The notes beneath the pieces were generated by a model that saw only the letters and a list, made by a program, of their open reading frames with translations, had not been told where the DNA came from and searched no databases. A DNA stretch of 64,000 bases from the NCBI RefSeq assembly GCF_005960665.1, contig NZ_CP040676.1, positions 940,501 through 1,004,500 on the forward strand. Reading direction: 5' to 3'. Shown one piece after another: positions 8,515 to 16,908 of the stretch. Source of the DNA: Exiguobacterium mexicanum (lineage in GTDB: Bacteria > Bacillota > Bacilli > Exiguobacteriales > Exiguobacteriaceae). The position numbers and the translations under genes were made by a program. Position 1 is the stretch's first letter; the number at the start of each line of letters is the position of its first letter.

Positions 8515-9594
8515 ATGAACGAATCATTACATATGTTGAAACGCTTGACGGATGCCACAGGTGTCCCTGGAAATGAAGGTGAAGTCCGCTCACTCATGCG
8601 TGAGTATTTAGAACCTCACGTCGAAACGTTCGAACAGGATGGGCTCGGCAGTCTGTTTGGTCGAGTGACGGGCGATGCGGAAGGTCCGCGTGTCATGATT
8701 GCCGGTCATATGGACGAAGTCGGGTTCATGGTCACGCGCGTTGAAGAGGGCGGTTTCCTCCGCTTCCAAGCACTCGGCGGCTGGTGGAACCAAGTTCTCC
8801 TCGCACAGCGCATGGACGTCGTCACACGCTCGGGAGAGAAAATCCCAGGCGTCATCGGTGCCAAACCACCTCACGTCCTTCCGGTCGAGGCACGCAAGAA
8901 GCCGGTTGAGATCAAAGACATGTTCCTTGATATCGGTGCAACGTCGAAAGAACAAGTGGCCGAGTGGGGCATTCGTCCGGGCGATACGGTCGTCCCGCAT
9001 TGTGAGTTCACGGTCATGAAGAACGAAGATTTCTTGATGGCGAAAGCATGGGATAACCGAATCGGTTGTGCCATCGCGATCGAGGCGGCGAAACGTTTGA
9101 AGAACGAACAAGTACCAGGTGTCGTCTACACTGGAGCGACGGTCCAAGAAGAAGTCGGGTTGCGTGGCGCCGTCACGGCCGCCAACTTGGTCAAACCAGA
9201 CGTCGCCATCGCCGTCGATACAGGCATTCCTGGAGATACGCCAGGAATGACACCGGCAGAAGGATTGTCGAAACTCGGGGAAGGGGTCCAAGTCATCTTC
9301 TTTGATGCGACGACCGTCACGAACCCACGCCTCATCGATTTGATTGTCGACGTGGCCAAAGAGAACGACATCAAGTACCAATTGGATTTGACGCCGGGCG
9401 GCGGGACAGACGCAGGTCGGTTCCATTTGTCTGGAGTCGGGATGCCGGCCGTCGCGCTCACGGTGCCGGTCCGTTATTTGCATACGAATGTCTCGATCAT
9501 TCACAAAGCAGATTATGAAGCAGCCGTCGATTTGGTCGTAGCGCTCACGAAACGACTCGACCAAGAAACGGTTCAATGGTTGAAAGAGGGATAA
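8515..9594 (+). CDS. ysdC: M42 family aminopeptidase, YsdC-like
   Basis: A 359-residue metallopeptidase of the M42 (glutamyl aminopeptidase/cellulase M-like) family, cytosolic, probably trimming peptides. Metal and catalytic residues are visible in AGHMDEVGF (His, Asp), KAWDNRIGC (bridging Asp), TVQEEVGLRGA (two Glu), VDTGIPGD (Asp) and YLHTNVSIIH (His). ATG 8515 is chosen because AAGGAG lies about 9 bases upstream and the family starts here; an upstream in-frame ATG at 8452 lies inside the dUTPase gene. Length matches Bacillus YsdC. Confidence 0.92.
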   Translation: MNESLHMLKRLTDATGVPGNEGEVRSLMREYLEPHVETFEQDGLGSLFGRVTGDAEGPRVMIAGHMDEVGFMVTRVEEGGFLRFQALGGWWNQVLLAQRMDVVTRSGEKIPGVIGAKPPHVLPVEARKKPVEIKDMFLDIGATSKEQVAEWGIRPGDTVVPHCEFTVMKNEDFLMAKAWDNRIGCAIAIEAAKRLKNEQVPGVVYTGATVQEEVGLRGAVTAANLVKPDVAIAVDTGIPGDTPGMTPAEGLSKLGEGVQVIFFDATTVTNPRLIDLIVDVAKENDIKYQLDLTPGGGTDAGRFHLSGVGMPAVALTVPVRYLHTNVSIIHKADYEAAVDLVVALTKRLDQETVQWLKEG

Positions 9595-9595
9595 T

Positions 9596-10342
9596 ATGAC
9601 GAAAATCACGTCTACGAAAAGTGAGACGATCAAACGCTTAAAGCGATTGATGACAAAAAAAGGCAGACAAGAGTCCGGGCAATTTTTAGTCGAAGGGGAG
9701 CATTTGGTCGACGAGGCGATTCGTGCCGGACGACTCGTTCAGCTGATTATGGGGGAATCGTATACCCCGAAAGGATCGTGGCGCCTCGATGAGATGCCGG
9801 TCCTCGAACTATCGGACCATGTGGCCGACCTGTTATCTGAAACGGAGAAGACGCAAGGCGTCTTCGCCGTCGTCAAGATGGCCCCGGTCGAACGGAAGAT
9901 GAAGCACGTCCTCGTCCTCGACCGGATTCAAGACCCGGGTAACCTCGGGACGATGATTCGCACGGCCGATGCGGCCGGATTTGACACGGTCCTCCTCGGC
10001 AAAGGGACGGTCGACCCGTTCAACGCCAAGGTCGTCCGGGCGACGCAAGGTTCGTTGTTCCACGTGAACGTGCGCTCGGTCGATTTGCTCGAGACGCTGC
10101 CAGAACTGAAGAGCGAAGGCTTCCATGTGTATGGGACCGCACTCGCGAAAGCGACGTCTTACGAACAAGTCGACTTCAAGGACAAAGTCGCGCTCGTCAT
10201 CGGCAATGAGGCGCAAGGCGTCCATAACGACGTACTTGATTTATGTGACACGCGCGTTCATATCCCGGTTCTCGGCGATGCCGAATCATTGAACGCGGCT
10301 GTTGCGGCGGGCATCCTCATGTACCGGATCGCATTACAATAA
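9596..10342 (+). CDS. ysgA: SpoU/TrmH-family RNA 2'-O-methyltransferase, YsgA-like
   Basis: A 248-residue SPOUT methyltransferase, probably acting on rRNA; the exact site is not known. An N-terminal substrate-binding domain (SKQ-like GQFLVEGEHLVDEA at about 23-37) is followed by the knot domain with the three SpoU motifs: DPGNLGTMIRTADAAG, LVIGNEAQGV and PVLGDAESLNAAVAAGILMY. It starts 1 base after the peptidase stop, so it is cotranscribed. In Bacillus subtilis ysgA also precedes pheS. Confidence 0.92.
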   Translation: MTKITSTKSETIKRLKRLMTKKGRQESGQFLVEGEHLVDEAIRAGRLVQLIMGESYTPKGSWRLDEMPVLELSDHVADLLSETEKTQGVFAVVKMAPVERKMKHVLVLDRIQDPGNLGTMIRTADAAGFDTVLLGKGTVDPFNAKVVRATQGSLFHVNVRSVDLLETLPELKSEGFHVYGTALAKATSYEQVDFKDKVALVIGNEAQGVHNDVLDLCDTRVHIPVLGDAESLNAAVAAGILMYRIALQ

Positions 10343-10344
10343 TC

Positions 10345-10625
10345 TTGTCAGCACTGAAAAATCGTGATAGGTTTATAACATCGAACAACATACCGAATAG
10401 ACGTTGAAAGAGCATAGTACGCGAACTACCGAACGAGTACAGGGAGCATGGGCCGAGACTGCGAGCCGATGCCTTGGTCGGCGCCGAATTCACTCTCGAG
10501 TCGTGTTGGAGACAACACCGGGGTAGCATCCCGATATCGATGCTCTCAAGTGGGCCGATTTCGGCCAAGTAGGGTGGTACCGCGATTATTCGTCCCTTCA
10601 GTCATCGACTGGAGGGACTTTTTTT
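10345..10625 (+). promoter_or_regulatory. Promoter and T-box leader of pheST
   Basis: A promoter (TTGTCA 10345-10350, 17 bases, TAGGTT 10368-10373 with an upstream TGA) drives a T-box RNA. The T-box core AGGGTGGTACCGCG is at 10571-10584 and is followed by a perfect-length terminator (10592-10603 paired with 10607-10618, one G-T pair) and seven T. The probable specifier codon is TTC (Phe) at 10489-10491, lying before ACTCTCGAG; an AGTA loop-E-like motif is at about 10416. Expected ligand: uncharged tRNA-Phe. Confidence 0.92.
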
Positions 10626-10643
10626 GTAGAGGAGGAAATAAGG

Positions 10644-11666
10644 ATGAAAGAACAGTTAGAACAATTACAGCAAGAGGCATTGCATGAGATTCAGGCGGCT
10701 TCGTCGCAAAAAGAATTGAACGATGTCCGCATCAAATATTTAGGGAAGAAAGGTCCGATGACCGAGGTGCTTCGTGGGATGGGGAAACTTTCTCCTGAAG
10801 AACGTCCGGTCGTCGGAGAGTTGGTCAACACGGTCCGGACGACGATCCAAGACACGTTAGAGGCACGGATCGAGGAAGTGAAGGCGGTCGAACTTGAAGC
10901 GAAACTCGCGGCTGAGACAATCGACGTCACACTACCGGGTCGGACGGCGCTGCCGGGCCATACCCATTTACTTCAACAAATCGTCGATGAGATGGAAGAC
11001 TTGTTCGTCGGGCTCGGCTATACAATCGCCGAAGGCCCGGAAGTCGAGACAGACCTGTACAACTTTGAGATGCTCAACTTGCCGAAAGACCATCCGGCAC
11101 GTGATATGCAAGACTCGTTCTATATCACGGATGAGACGCTTCTCCGGACACACACGTCACCAGTTCAGGCCCGGACGATGCTCCAAGCCGACGGGAAACC
11201 GATTCGAATCATCTGCCCGGGGAAAGTGTACCGCCGCGACGAAGACGACGCGACACACTCACACCAGTTCATGCAAATCGAGGGGCTTGTCGTCGATGAG
11301 CACATCTCGATGGCTGATTTGAAAGGCACACTCGAAGTGTTCGTCAAGCAATTGTTCGGTGAGACGCGTGAGATTCGTCTTCGCCCGAGCTTCTTCCCGT
11401 TCACGGAACCATCAGTCGAAGTTGATATCTCTTGCTTCAAATGCGGAGGCAAAGGCTGCAACGTCTGTAAGGGAACAGGCTGGATTGAGATTCTCGGAGG
11501 CGGCATGGTCCATCCACGCGTTCTCGAGATGGCTGGCTATGACGCCACGAAGATGTCTGGATTCGCATTCGGGATCGGCGTCGAACGGATGGCGATGTTA
11601 AAACATGGAGTAGACGATATCCGTCACTTCTATACAAACGATCTACGTTTCATCGAGCAATTCTAA
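10644..11666 (+). CDS. pheS: Phenylalanyl-tRNA synthetase alpha subunit
   Basis: A 340-residue alpha chain of the heterotetrameric PheRS. The N-terminal coiled-coil arm (1-85) is followed by the class II core with motif 2 in [20 protein letters not shown] and motif 3 in [32 protein letters not shown] stretch near residue 270 is the Cys-rich insertion seen in Firmicute PheS. AGGAGG lies upstream of the ATG, directly after the T-box terminator. pheT follows after 12 bases. Confidence 0.98.
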   Translation: MKEQLEQLQQEALHEIQAASSQKELNDVRIKYLGKKGPMTEVLRGMGKLSPEERPVVGELVNTVRTTIQDTLEARIEEVKAVELEAKLAAETIDVTLPGRTALPGHTHLLQQIVDEMEDLFVGLGYTIAEGPEVETDLYNFEMLNLPKDHPARDMQDSFYITDETLLRTHTSPVQARTMLQADGKPIRIICPGKVYRRDEDDATHSHQFMQIEGLVVDEHISMADLKGTLEVFVKQLFGETREIRLRPSFFPFTEPSVEVDISCFKCGGKGCNVCKGTGWIEILGGGMVHPRVLEMAGYDATKMSGFAFGIGVERMAMLKHGVDDIRHFYTNDLRFIEQF

Positions 11667-11678
11667 GGGGGAACACAT

Positions 11679-14054
11679 ATGTTATTATCGAAAAAATGGT
11701 TGAATCAATATATTGATGTATCAGACTTGAGCGGGCAAGAACTCGGAGACTTGATCACGAAGAACGGAATCGAAGTCGAGAGCGTCATCAGCCGCGCTGA
11801 AGGATTGTCAGGACTCGTCGTCGGTCACGTCCTCTCGTGCGAGAAGCATCCCGAAGCGGACAAGTTGAACGTGACGACGGTCGATATCGGTGCGGACAGC
11901 CCGGTGCAAATCGTCTGCGGCGCACCGAACGTCGCGACCGGACAGCACGTCATCGTGGCGACGGTCGGAGCTCGTCTCCCAGGACTCAAAATTAAGAAAG
12001 CGAAACTGCGTGGTGTCGAGTCACAAGGCATGATCTGCTCACTCGAGGAACTCGGTTTTGAGAAGAAGCAGATTCGTGAAGATGAACAGGACGGCATCCA
12101 TACGTTCCGTGAATCGGTCGAGGTCGGTGCGGACGTCATCAGCTTACTCGACCTTGACGACGAAGTGATCGAGCTCGGGTTGACACCGAACCGCTCGGAT
12201 TGCTTGAGCCTATACGGAATCATCCATGAAGTCGCGGCCATTCTCGAGCGCCCTTACACGCTTCCGTCGGCAGATGTGACGACGGAAGCACCAAACGCGG
12301 TCAGTGTCCGTCTTGAGACAGACAACTGCCCGTACTACGCGACACGTCGCGTCGATGGTGTCACAATCGGAGATTCGCCACAATGGCTGAAGAACGTCTT
12401 GATTGCCGAAGGTGTCCGGCCGATCAACAACGTCGTCGATGTGACGAACTATGTCATGCTCGAGCTCGGCCAGCCGCTACATGCGTTCGATACGGCGAAA
12501 CTCGGGACGACGATTGCTGTCCGTCAAGCGCATGACGGCGAAGAAATCGTCACGCTCGATGACGTGACGCGCACGCTCGATGCCACGATGATGGTCATCA
12601 CGGACGGTGAACGTCCTGTCGCCATTGCCGGCGTCATGGGCGGTGCGAACACAGAAGTCGATGCGACGACGTCGAGTATCATCCTCGAGTCGGCCTACTT
12701 CGCACCGGCATCGGTCCGGAAGACGAGCCGTACGCTCGGATTGCGTTCGGATTCGAGTGCCCGCTTTGAAAAAGGAGTCGACCCGGAACGGTTGCAACTG
12801 GCCCTCGACCGTGCCGCCGAGCTCATCGTCGAAGTGAGCGGTGGCACGATCAGCGACATCGTCGTCGCTGGGGACAAAGCTTCAGCGGCCCGGACGATCG
12901 ATGTCTCGGTCGCCTATATCAACCATCGCCTCGGGATGGACCTCGAACAAGCGACGATCGTCCGCATCTTGGAGCGACTCGGTCTCGACGTGACCGGAGA
13001 CGAGACGTTGACGGTCCACGTACCGTCACGCCGGCCTGACTTGGAACTACCGGCCGACATCACGGAAGAAGTGGCGCGCCTCTATGGGTATGACAGTCTG
13101 CCGTCGACACTCCCGGCGTCGCGTTCAAAAGGGTACCTCCCACGAGAGAACGTGTTACGTCGCCGAGTTCGTCGTGTCCTTCAAGGGACAGGATTGTCGC
13201 AAGCGATCACGTACTCGCTCACGAGCGTCGGACACGCCGCACGCTTCAGTGGGGAAGGCTCGGACAAAGTTAACTTGGCGATGCCGATGAGCGAAGAGCG
13301 CTCAGTGCTCCGGACCTCACTCGTCCCAGGTCTCCTCGAAGCGGCGCGATACAACACGTCACGCCAACAAGCGAATGTGCGCTTGTATGAAACAGGGCGC
13401 GTCTACGTGGAAGAAGGCGAGACGTTACCACGCGAAACGGAACGCGTCGCCGGTGTATTGACGGGGCTTTGGTACGACCATCGCTCGCAAGGCACACGTG
13501 TCCCGGTCGACTATTTTGTCGCCAAAGGCATCGTCGATACGCTGTTGCATGCACTTCGCATCGACGCGACGTATGAGGCGGCGACGATTGCGGATATGCA
13601 TCCGGGCCGGACTGCGAACGTCCTCGTGGACGGACGTGTCATCGGCTATGTCGGACAAGTCCATCCGGGCGTGTCAAAAGAAGCGTACGGTTTGAAAGAA
13701 GTGTACGTATTCGAGCTCGACTTGGATGTGTTGCATCAGACGGCACAACTCGTCTACGAAGATGTGCCACGTTTCCCATCGATCTCACGCGACTTGGCAC
13801 TCGTCTTGAAGCGGGATATCCCGGCGGGTCAAGTCGAAGCAACGATTAAACAGGCTGCCGGACCGCTCTTGATCGACCTCGCCGTGTTCGATGTCTATGT
13901 CGGGGAGAACGTAGGAGACGATGAAAAATCGATCGCCTTCTCGCTCAAATATCAAGACCCGACGCGCACGCTTCAGGATGAAGAAGTGACCGCGTCGTAT
14001 GAAGCAATCCTTGCGGCCGTTCAAGCGGCCCACGGCGCAGAAGTTCGCGCCTAA
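11679..14054 (+). CDS. pheT: Phenylalanyl-tRNA synthetase beta subunit
   Basis: A 791-residue beta chain. Domains in order: tRNA-binding OB-fold (about 40-150, VGHVLSCEKHPEADKLNV), the B3/B4 editing domain (about 210-380), B5 (about 405-475), a catalytic-like core, and a C-terminal FDX-ACB anticodon-binding domain (about 695-790, PSISRDLALVLK). It is the second gene of pheST and ends at a strong bidirectional terminator. Confidence 0.98.
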   Translation: MLLSKKWLNQYIDVSDLSGQELGDLITKNGIEVESVISRAEGLSGLVVGHVLSCEKHPEADKLNVTTVDIGADSPVQIVCGAPNVATGQHVIVATVGARLPGLKIKKAKLRGVESQGMICSLEELGFEKKQIREDEQDGIHTFRESVEVGADVISLLDLDDEVIELGLTPNRSDCLSLYGIIHEVAAILERPYTLPSADVTTEAPNAVSVRLETDNCPYYATRRVDGVTIGDSPQWLKNVLIAEGVRPINNVVDVTNYVMLELGQPLHAFDTAKLGTTIAVRQAHDGEEIVTLDDVTRTLDATMMVITDGERPVAIAGVMGGANTEVDATTSSIILESAYFAPASVRKTSRTLGLRSDSSARFEKGVDPERLQLALDRAAELIVEVSGGTISDIVVAGDKASAARTIDVSVAYINHRLGMDLEQATIVRILERLGLDVTGDETLTVHVPSRRPDLELPADITEEVARLYGYDSLPSTLPASRSKGYLPRENVLRRRVRRVLQGTGLSQAITYSLTSVGHAARFSGEGSDKVNLAMPMSEERSVLRTSLVPGLLEAARYNTSRQQANVRLYETGRVYVEEGETLPRETERVAGVLTGLWYDHRSQGTRVPVDYFVAKGIVDTLLHALRIDATYEAATIADMHPGRTANVLVDGRVIGYVGQVHPGVSKEAYGLKEVYVFELDLDVLHQTAQLVYEDVPRFPSISRDLALVLKRDIPAGQVEATIKQAAGPLLIDLAVFDVYVGENVGDDEKSIAFSLKYQDPTRTLQDEEVTASYEAILAAVQAAHGAEVRA

Positions 14055-14057
14055 CCT

Positions 14058-14092
14058 AAAAAAGGTGTCCACCCCGTGTGGACACCTTTTTT
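14058..14092. terminator. Bidirectional terminator, pheT / transporter
   Basis: Inverted repeat with a perfect stem of 14 or more pairs and flanking A- and T-runs, placed between the pheT stop and the stop of the convergent transporter gene. Confidence 0.92.
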
Positions 14093-14096
14093 GAGT

Positions 14097-15110
14097 TTAC
14101 TGGACCTCGAGAGCCAAGTCGCCGAACTTCGTCCAACCGACGAGGCATGTCACTTTATACAACAGGAGCGTGATGACGGCCGGGAGGACGACACCCGTTC
14201 CGACGAAGATGAGGAACGCGTCCATTCCTTGCGCGGCAAGGATGTTGAGCGGGGCGATCAACGAGTTGAGGCCGAGCCCTGCGATCTCATATGGGACCTC
14301 GAGCGAGAAGACGAGCGTCGCGATCGGAGCGCTGATCATCGCCGCGATAAAAGGTGGCATGACGACGCGAGGGTTTTTGACGACGTTCGGGAACTGCACT
14401 TTCGGTGTGACGAAAAACGAGGCGACCAACCCGCCCGGATCCGTTTGGCGATACGCCATGAGGGTGAAGCCGACGAACTGGGCCGTACATCCAATCAACG
14501 CGGCGGCGCTGGCGACCGGGTCGAGCTGGAGCGCGATGGCGAGTGCGGCCGATGAAGCAGGCGACATGAGCATGACGCTAAAGACGAGCGCGATGACGAG
14601 CGATGTCGCGATTGGCGATGTATTGACCGAAGCGGTGATGCTCGCACTGATCGAGTTGATGAGCGGTGTCGTGACGGCGGCTGCCCCGACCCCGACGATC
14701 CCGCCGCCGAGGACGGCTGTGACCGGGACGACCATCATGTCGAACTTCGTCTTGCCGAGGACACGTTTACCAAGCCAAACCGCAGCCGCGGCCGCGATTA
14801 AAGCACTGATCGGTTGACCAGGTACGAGCACGAGCCCGCTCTCGGTCGGTTGGAGCGCCGCACCACCGACGGTTGCCGCAATCATCGCACTGAACAAAAC
14901 GAGGGTATTGCCGCCGAGCTGGTAGGCGACACCGGCACCGAGTGCCGGGGCGAGCAACGATTTCGCGACTTGGCCGATCAAGACGAGTGTCTCGATTCCG
15001 GCCATCTTCCCAATCGTTTCAATCAAGAGGCCGACCCCGAGCGTGACAAGGACGGCGCTTGCCATTCCTGCTGATATTTTGATCATCCGATCCATTGCGT
15101 ACTGTTTCAC
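14097..15110 (-). CDS. PTS IIC-like membrane transporter (PTS_EIIC_2 type)
   Basis: A membrane protein of about 337 residues resembling the PTS_EIIC_2 family, which is named after PTS IIC domains but often stands alone; the substrate is unknown. About nine or ten hydrophobic segments are visible, many Ala/Gly/Val-rich. No IIA or IIB partner with a phospho-His or phospho-Cys lies nearby, so PTS-coupled transport is not shown. The start is uncertain: GTG at 15110 has GAGGAG 9 bases upstream and gives MKQYAMDRMIKIS; ATG at 15116 and 15119 lie almost on the ribosome site. The gene is preceded by a leader with two short ORFs and an intrinsic terminator. Confidence 0.8.
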   Translation of the reverse strand: MKQYAMDRMIKISAGMASAVLVTLGVGLLIETIGKMAGIETLVLIGQVAKSLLAPALGAGVAYQLGGNTLVLFSAMIAATVGGAALQPTESGLVLVPGQPISALIAAAAAVWLGKRVLGKTKFDMMVVPVTAVLGGGIVGVGAAAVTTPLINSISASITASVNTSPIATSLVIALVFSVMLMSPASSAALAIALQLDPVASAAALIGCTAQFVGFTLMAYRQTDPGGLVASFFVTPKVQFPNVVKNPRVVMPPFIAAMISAPIATLVFSLEVPYEIAGLGLNSLIAPLNILAAQGMDAFLIFVGTGVVLPAVITLLLYKVTCLVGWTKFGDLALEVQ

Positions 15111-15143
15111 TTCCATCATCTCCTCTATGTGTATCGTTCCAAT

Positions 15144-15169
15144 AAAAAAACCTATCCAGATTGGATAGG
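15144..15169 (-). terminator. Leader terminator upstream of the transporter
   Basis: Perfect seven-pair stem (15169-15163 with 15157-15151 on the minus strand) followed by seven T. It lies between the leader ORFs and the transporter start, so the transporter can be expressed only by read-through or a promoter inside the gap. Confidence 0.8.
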
Positions 15170-15177
15170 CGCGTCGG

Positions 15178-15240
15178 TCAAACCATGAGCGCCTCGTCCG
15201 AAACCATCGAAACAAGGGCCCAAAAATTCGTCTCGGTCAT
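15178..15240 (-). CDS. Possible second leader ORF (20 aa)
   Basis: An ATG-started 20-codon reading frame, MTETNFWALVSMVSDEALMV, ending 9 bases before the leader terminator stem. Its ribosome site is weak (AGGGAC about 13 bases upstream), so translation is uncertain. It starts 11 bases after the first leader ORF stops and could be read by re-initiating ribosomes. Confidence 0.3.
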   Translation of the reverse strand: MTETNFWALVSMVSDEALMV

Positions 15241-15251
15241 CGAGTCGATTT

Positions 15252-15305
15252 TCAGTCCCTCAGTCGAATAATAATCAGTAGGCCGTGTTGTGCATGGGTT
15301 TTCAT
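15252..15305 (-). CDS. Putative leader peptide (17 aa)
   Basis: A 17-codon ORF, MKTHAQHGLLIIIRLRD, with a strong GGAGGAG ribosome site about 9 bases before its ATG. It lies between a sigma-A-like promoter and an intrinsic terminator in front of the transporter. The run Leu-Leu-Ile-Ile-Ile, with three ATT codons in a row, resembles regulatory codons of amino-acid attenuators. No homologue is known to me; the role is inferred from placement. Confidence 0.5.
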   Translation of the reverse strand: MKTHAQHGLLIIIRLRD

Positions 15306-15340
15306 CAGTGCCAGCTCCTCCGTTTGTTAAGATTTGTCTA

Positions 15341-15369
15341 AGAGTAACATGATATTTTTCAATAATCAA
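15341..15369 (-). promoter_or_regulatory. Probable promoter of the transporter leader
   Basis: On the minus strand TTGATT (15369-15364), 17 bases, TACTCT (15346-15341). It lies 36 bases before the 17-aa leader ORF and 65 bases inside the flank of the IS element. Confidence 0.5.
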
Positions 15370-15434
15370 TATTTTCTGAAAATTCATTTGAAAAAAATTG
15401 AAAACCACTCAAAAAGAAAGACGGCCCCTTAATC

Positions 15435-15467
15435 TGTACCCCTTGTAAAGGACATTAATAAAAAAAC
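15435..15467 (+). repeat. Left terminal inverted repeat of the IS
   Basis: Starts TGTACCCC and continues GTA...GGACATTAAT followed by an A-run. It matches the right end in about two thirds of 33 positions, including TGTACCC, GTA, GACA, TAA and the A-run. Confidence 0.75.
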
Positions 15468-16328
15468 TTATGCTGATTCAAGGAGATGATTCCTGTACTG
15501 TACGGGAGTCATCTTTTTCATGTTCCATTGATAACGATGATGGTTGTAATAGTTAATGGTTTTTCGGATTTCACGCTGTAGTGAATCGAACGTGGTACAG
15601 GCCTTTAACTCGACGATATCCTTGAAATGTCCAAAGAATGATTCCTGGACAGCGTTATCCCAACAGTTGCCCCGTCGGGACATGGATTGACCTAGCTTCA
15701 TACGCTTCACCTCTTTCTGATAGGTCGGGCTCGTGTAGTGCCCTCCTTGATCTGAATGGATGAATGCGTCCTTGTCCAAGCGAATCCTCCGGTTCTTCCG
15801 TAAACGCTTCAACGTATCCAATACAATGTCGAGATTGATGTTCTCAGAGAGTTGATGCGCCAGTACCTCATTGGTCGAACCGTCCACGATGGTCGAAAGA
15901 TAGGCTCGCTTACCGTTCCCGTAAAATATGTAGGTGATATCGGTGAGAAGCACCTTGTAGGGAGTGCCCTGTTTGAATTCGCGTTTGAGGCGATTCGGCA
16001 CCACCCGGTGCTCGGCCGTCGCCTTAATGAGCCGTTTGTATGGCTTCGCCTTGCGGATTGGACACACGATGTTGTATTTCCGCATGATACGTCGGATACA
16101 CTTCAGGTTCATCGTCACACCGAAATGACCAGACAGCACCATCTTGATCTGCCTAGCACCCTTCTTGCGCTTCTTGAAGTGGAACGCCTTCAGAACGAGG
16201 TCACGAAGAGCCACGTCTTTCGATTCGCGCTCCTGTCTGGTCTGTCTCCTCCGTTCCGAGAAATAGGCGTGGTATCCCTGACGTGACACCCCGGCCACCT
16301 GGCAGAGATGGCTGACCATCCCCTTCAT
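15468..16328 (-). CDS. IS3-family transposase OrfB (DDE integrase)
   Basis: 286 residues from an internal ATG; in vivo probably made as the C-terminal part of an OrfAB fusion. An HTH_21-type region (VSRQGYHAYFSERR, about 15-28) precedes the rve integrase core. The catalytic triad is visible as Asp in LLTDITY, Asp in IHSDQGGHY and Glu in AVQESFFGHFK, with the NYYNHHRYQ and LESA tail normal for IS150-like elements. The frame is open upstream through 16390, overlapping the OrfA end in the -1 frame. Confidence 0.93.
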   Translation of the reverse strand: MKGMVSHLCQVAGVSRQGYHAYFSERRRQTRQERESKDVALRDLVLKAFHFKKRKKGARQIKMVLSGHFGVTMNLKCIRRIMRKYNIVCPIRKAKPYKRLIKATAEHRVVPNRLKREFKQGTPYKVLLTDITYIFYGNGKRAYLSTIVDGSTNEVLAHQLSENINLDIVLDTLKRLRKNRRIRLDKDAFIHSDQGGHYTSPTYQKEVKRMKLGQSMSRRGNCWDNAVQESFFGHFKDIVELKACTTFDSLQREIRKTINYYNHHRYQWNMKKMTPVQYRNHLLESA

Positions 16329-16354
16329 TTTGTGCTTGATGATGACACCTTGAA

Positions 16355-16795
16355 TCAGCTCATACTTTTGCGATGCGTTAAGTCCAGCTTTCCTCTCCCT
16401 TCCGCCAGGCGGATCTCCTTTAATAGTTCGACCTCTGCTTTCAACAGTTTGTTTTCGGCCTCGAGCTTCGCGTACCGTTCTTCTGTCGACAGCTCTTTAT
16501 CTCTCCAACGTCCTGAATTACTTGATCGTGTATCGCGCAGCCCCATTACCCCATCTTTTCGGTAAGCTCGTGTCCAACGATTTTTACAAGAACTCATACG
16601 CCGTTCACCGAGTACCTCCACATCGAATCCACATCCCCGGAAGATTTCCACAGGGAACTTTCCTTCCAACGTCTGTGCTATAAAAAGTTCCTTAAACTCA
16701 TCGGTATACGTGATCCCTTTCGGGCTCACAGATTTAACGTAAGGATTTGCGGCTAGCGCATCTATTTCTTTTGACGTAAATATCTTCTTCGACAC
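16355..16795 (-). CDS. IS3-family transposase OrfA
   Basis: 146 residues, GTG start with GGGAGTG upstream. It holds a helix-turn-helix type DNA-binding region (TDEFKELFIAQTLEGKFPVEIFR) and a C-terminal leucine zipper (YAKLEAENKLLKAEVELLKEIRL), the usual IS3 OrfA layout. A GAAAG at 16392-16388 (minus strand) lies where the OrfB frame is open one base back and could serve as the -1 slippery site, giving ...GK-AGLNASQ in the fusion protein. Confidence 0.9.
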   Translation of the reverse strand: MSKKIFTSKEIDALAANPYVKSVSPKGITYTDEFKELFIAQTLEGKFPVEIFRGCGFDVEVLGERRMSSCKNRWTRAYRKDGVMGLRDTRSSNSGRWRDKELSTEERYAKLEAENKLLKAEVELLKEIRLAEGRGKLDLTHRKSMS

Positions 16796-16850
16796 TCGAA
16801 TTCACTCCCAATATGATTTAGTCCAGTGTACACAAAAACCCTGAGCAGTA

Positions 16851-16883
16851 GACTTTTTTTTAGTGTCTACTACTCAGGGTACA
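16851..16883 (-). repeat. Right terminal inverted repeat of the IS
   Basis: Read on the minus strand from 16883: TGTACCC, then GTAGTAGACAC and an A-run, matching the left end. It is also one arm of an internal hairpin (16840-16855 with 16865-16880) that may block incoming transcription. Confidence 0.75.
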
Positions 16884-16908
16884 GTTTACCTTGCAGGACC
16901 GTCTTTCT

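Larger units (their letters stand above)
15435..16883 (-). mobile_element. IS3-family insertion sequence (IS150-like), complete
   Basis: About 1449 bases, with two overlapping transposase frames (OrfA, OrfB) on the minus strand and imperfect terminal inverted repeats that begin TGTACCC. The length, the OrfA/OrfB layout with a -1 frameshift window, the leucine-rich OrfA and the DDE integrase OrfB are all typical of IS3. Both frames look intact. No convincing 3-4-base target duplication is seen: the flanks read TTAATC on the left and GTTTAC on the right. One copy is present in the window. Confidence 0.9.

Noticed and set aside
8608-9633. 341-codon open frame on the minus strand
   Set aside because: It lies fully opposite the M42 peptidase. 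Codon use in this genome (C/G in third position) leaves antisense frames open; the translated product has no family character and there is no ribosome site.
15178-15408. 76-codon ORF spanning the transporter leader
   Set aside because: Its start lies upstream of the probable promoter and has no ribosome site. Only its last 20 codons, read from an internal ATG, were kept as a weak leader ORF.
16808-16832. Alternative right end of the IS at TGTACACT (16832)
   Set aside because: The end at 16883 (TGTACCC...) matches the left end over about 33 positions, whereas 16832 shares only TGTAC.
16840-16880. Inverted repeat at the IS edge read as a separate gene terminator
   Set aside because: It is part of the IS right end (the stem uses the terminal repeat), not a host terminator.
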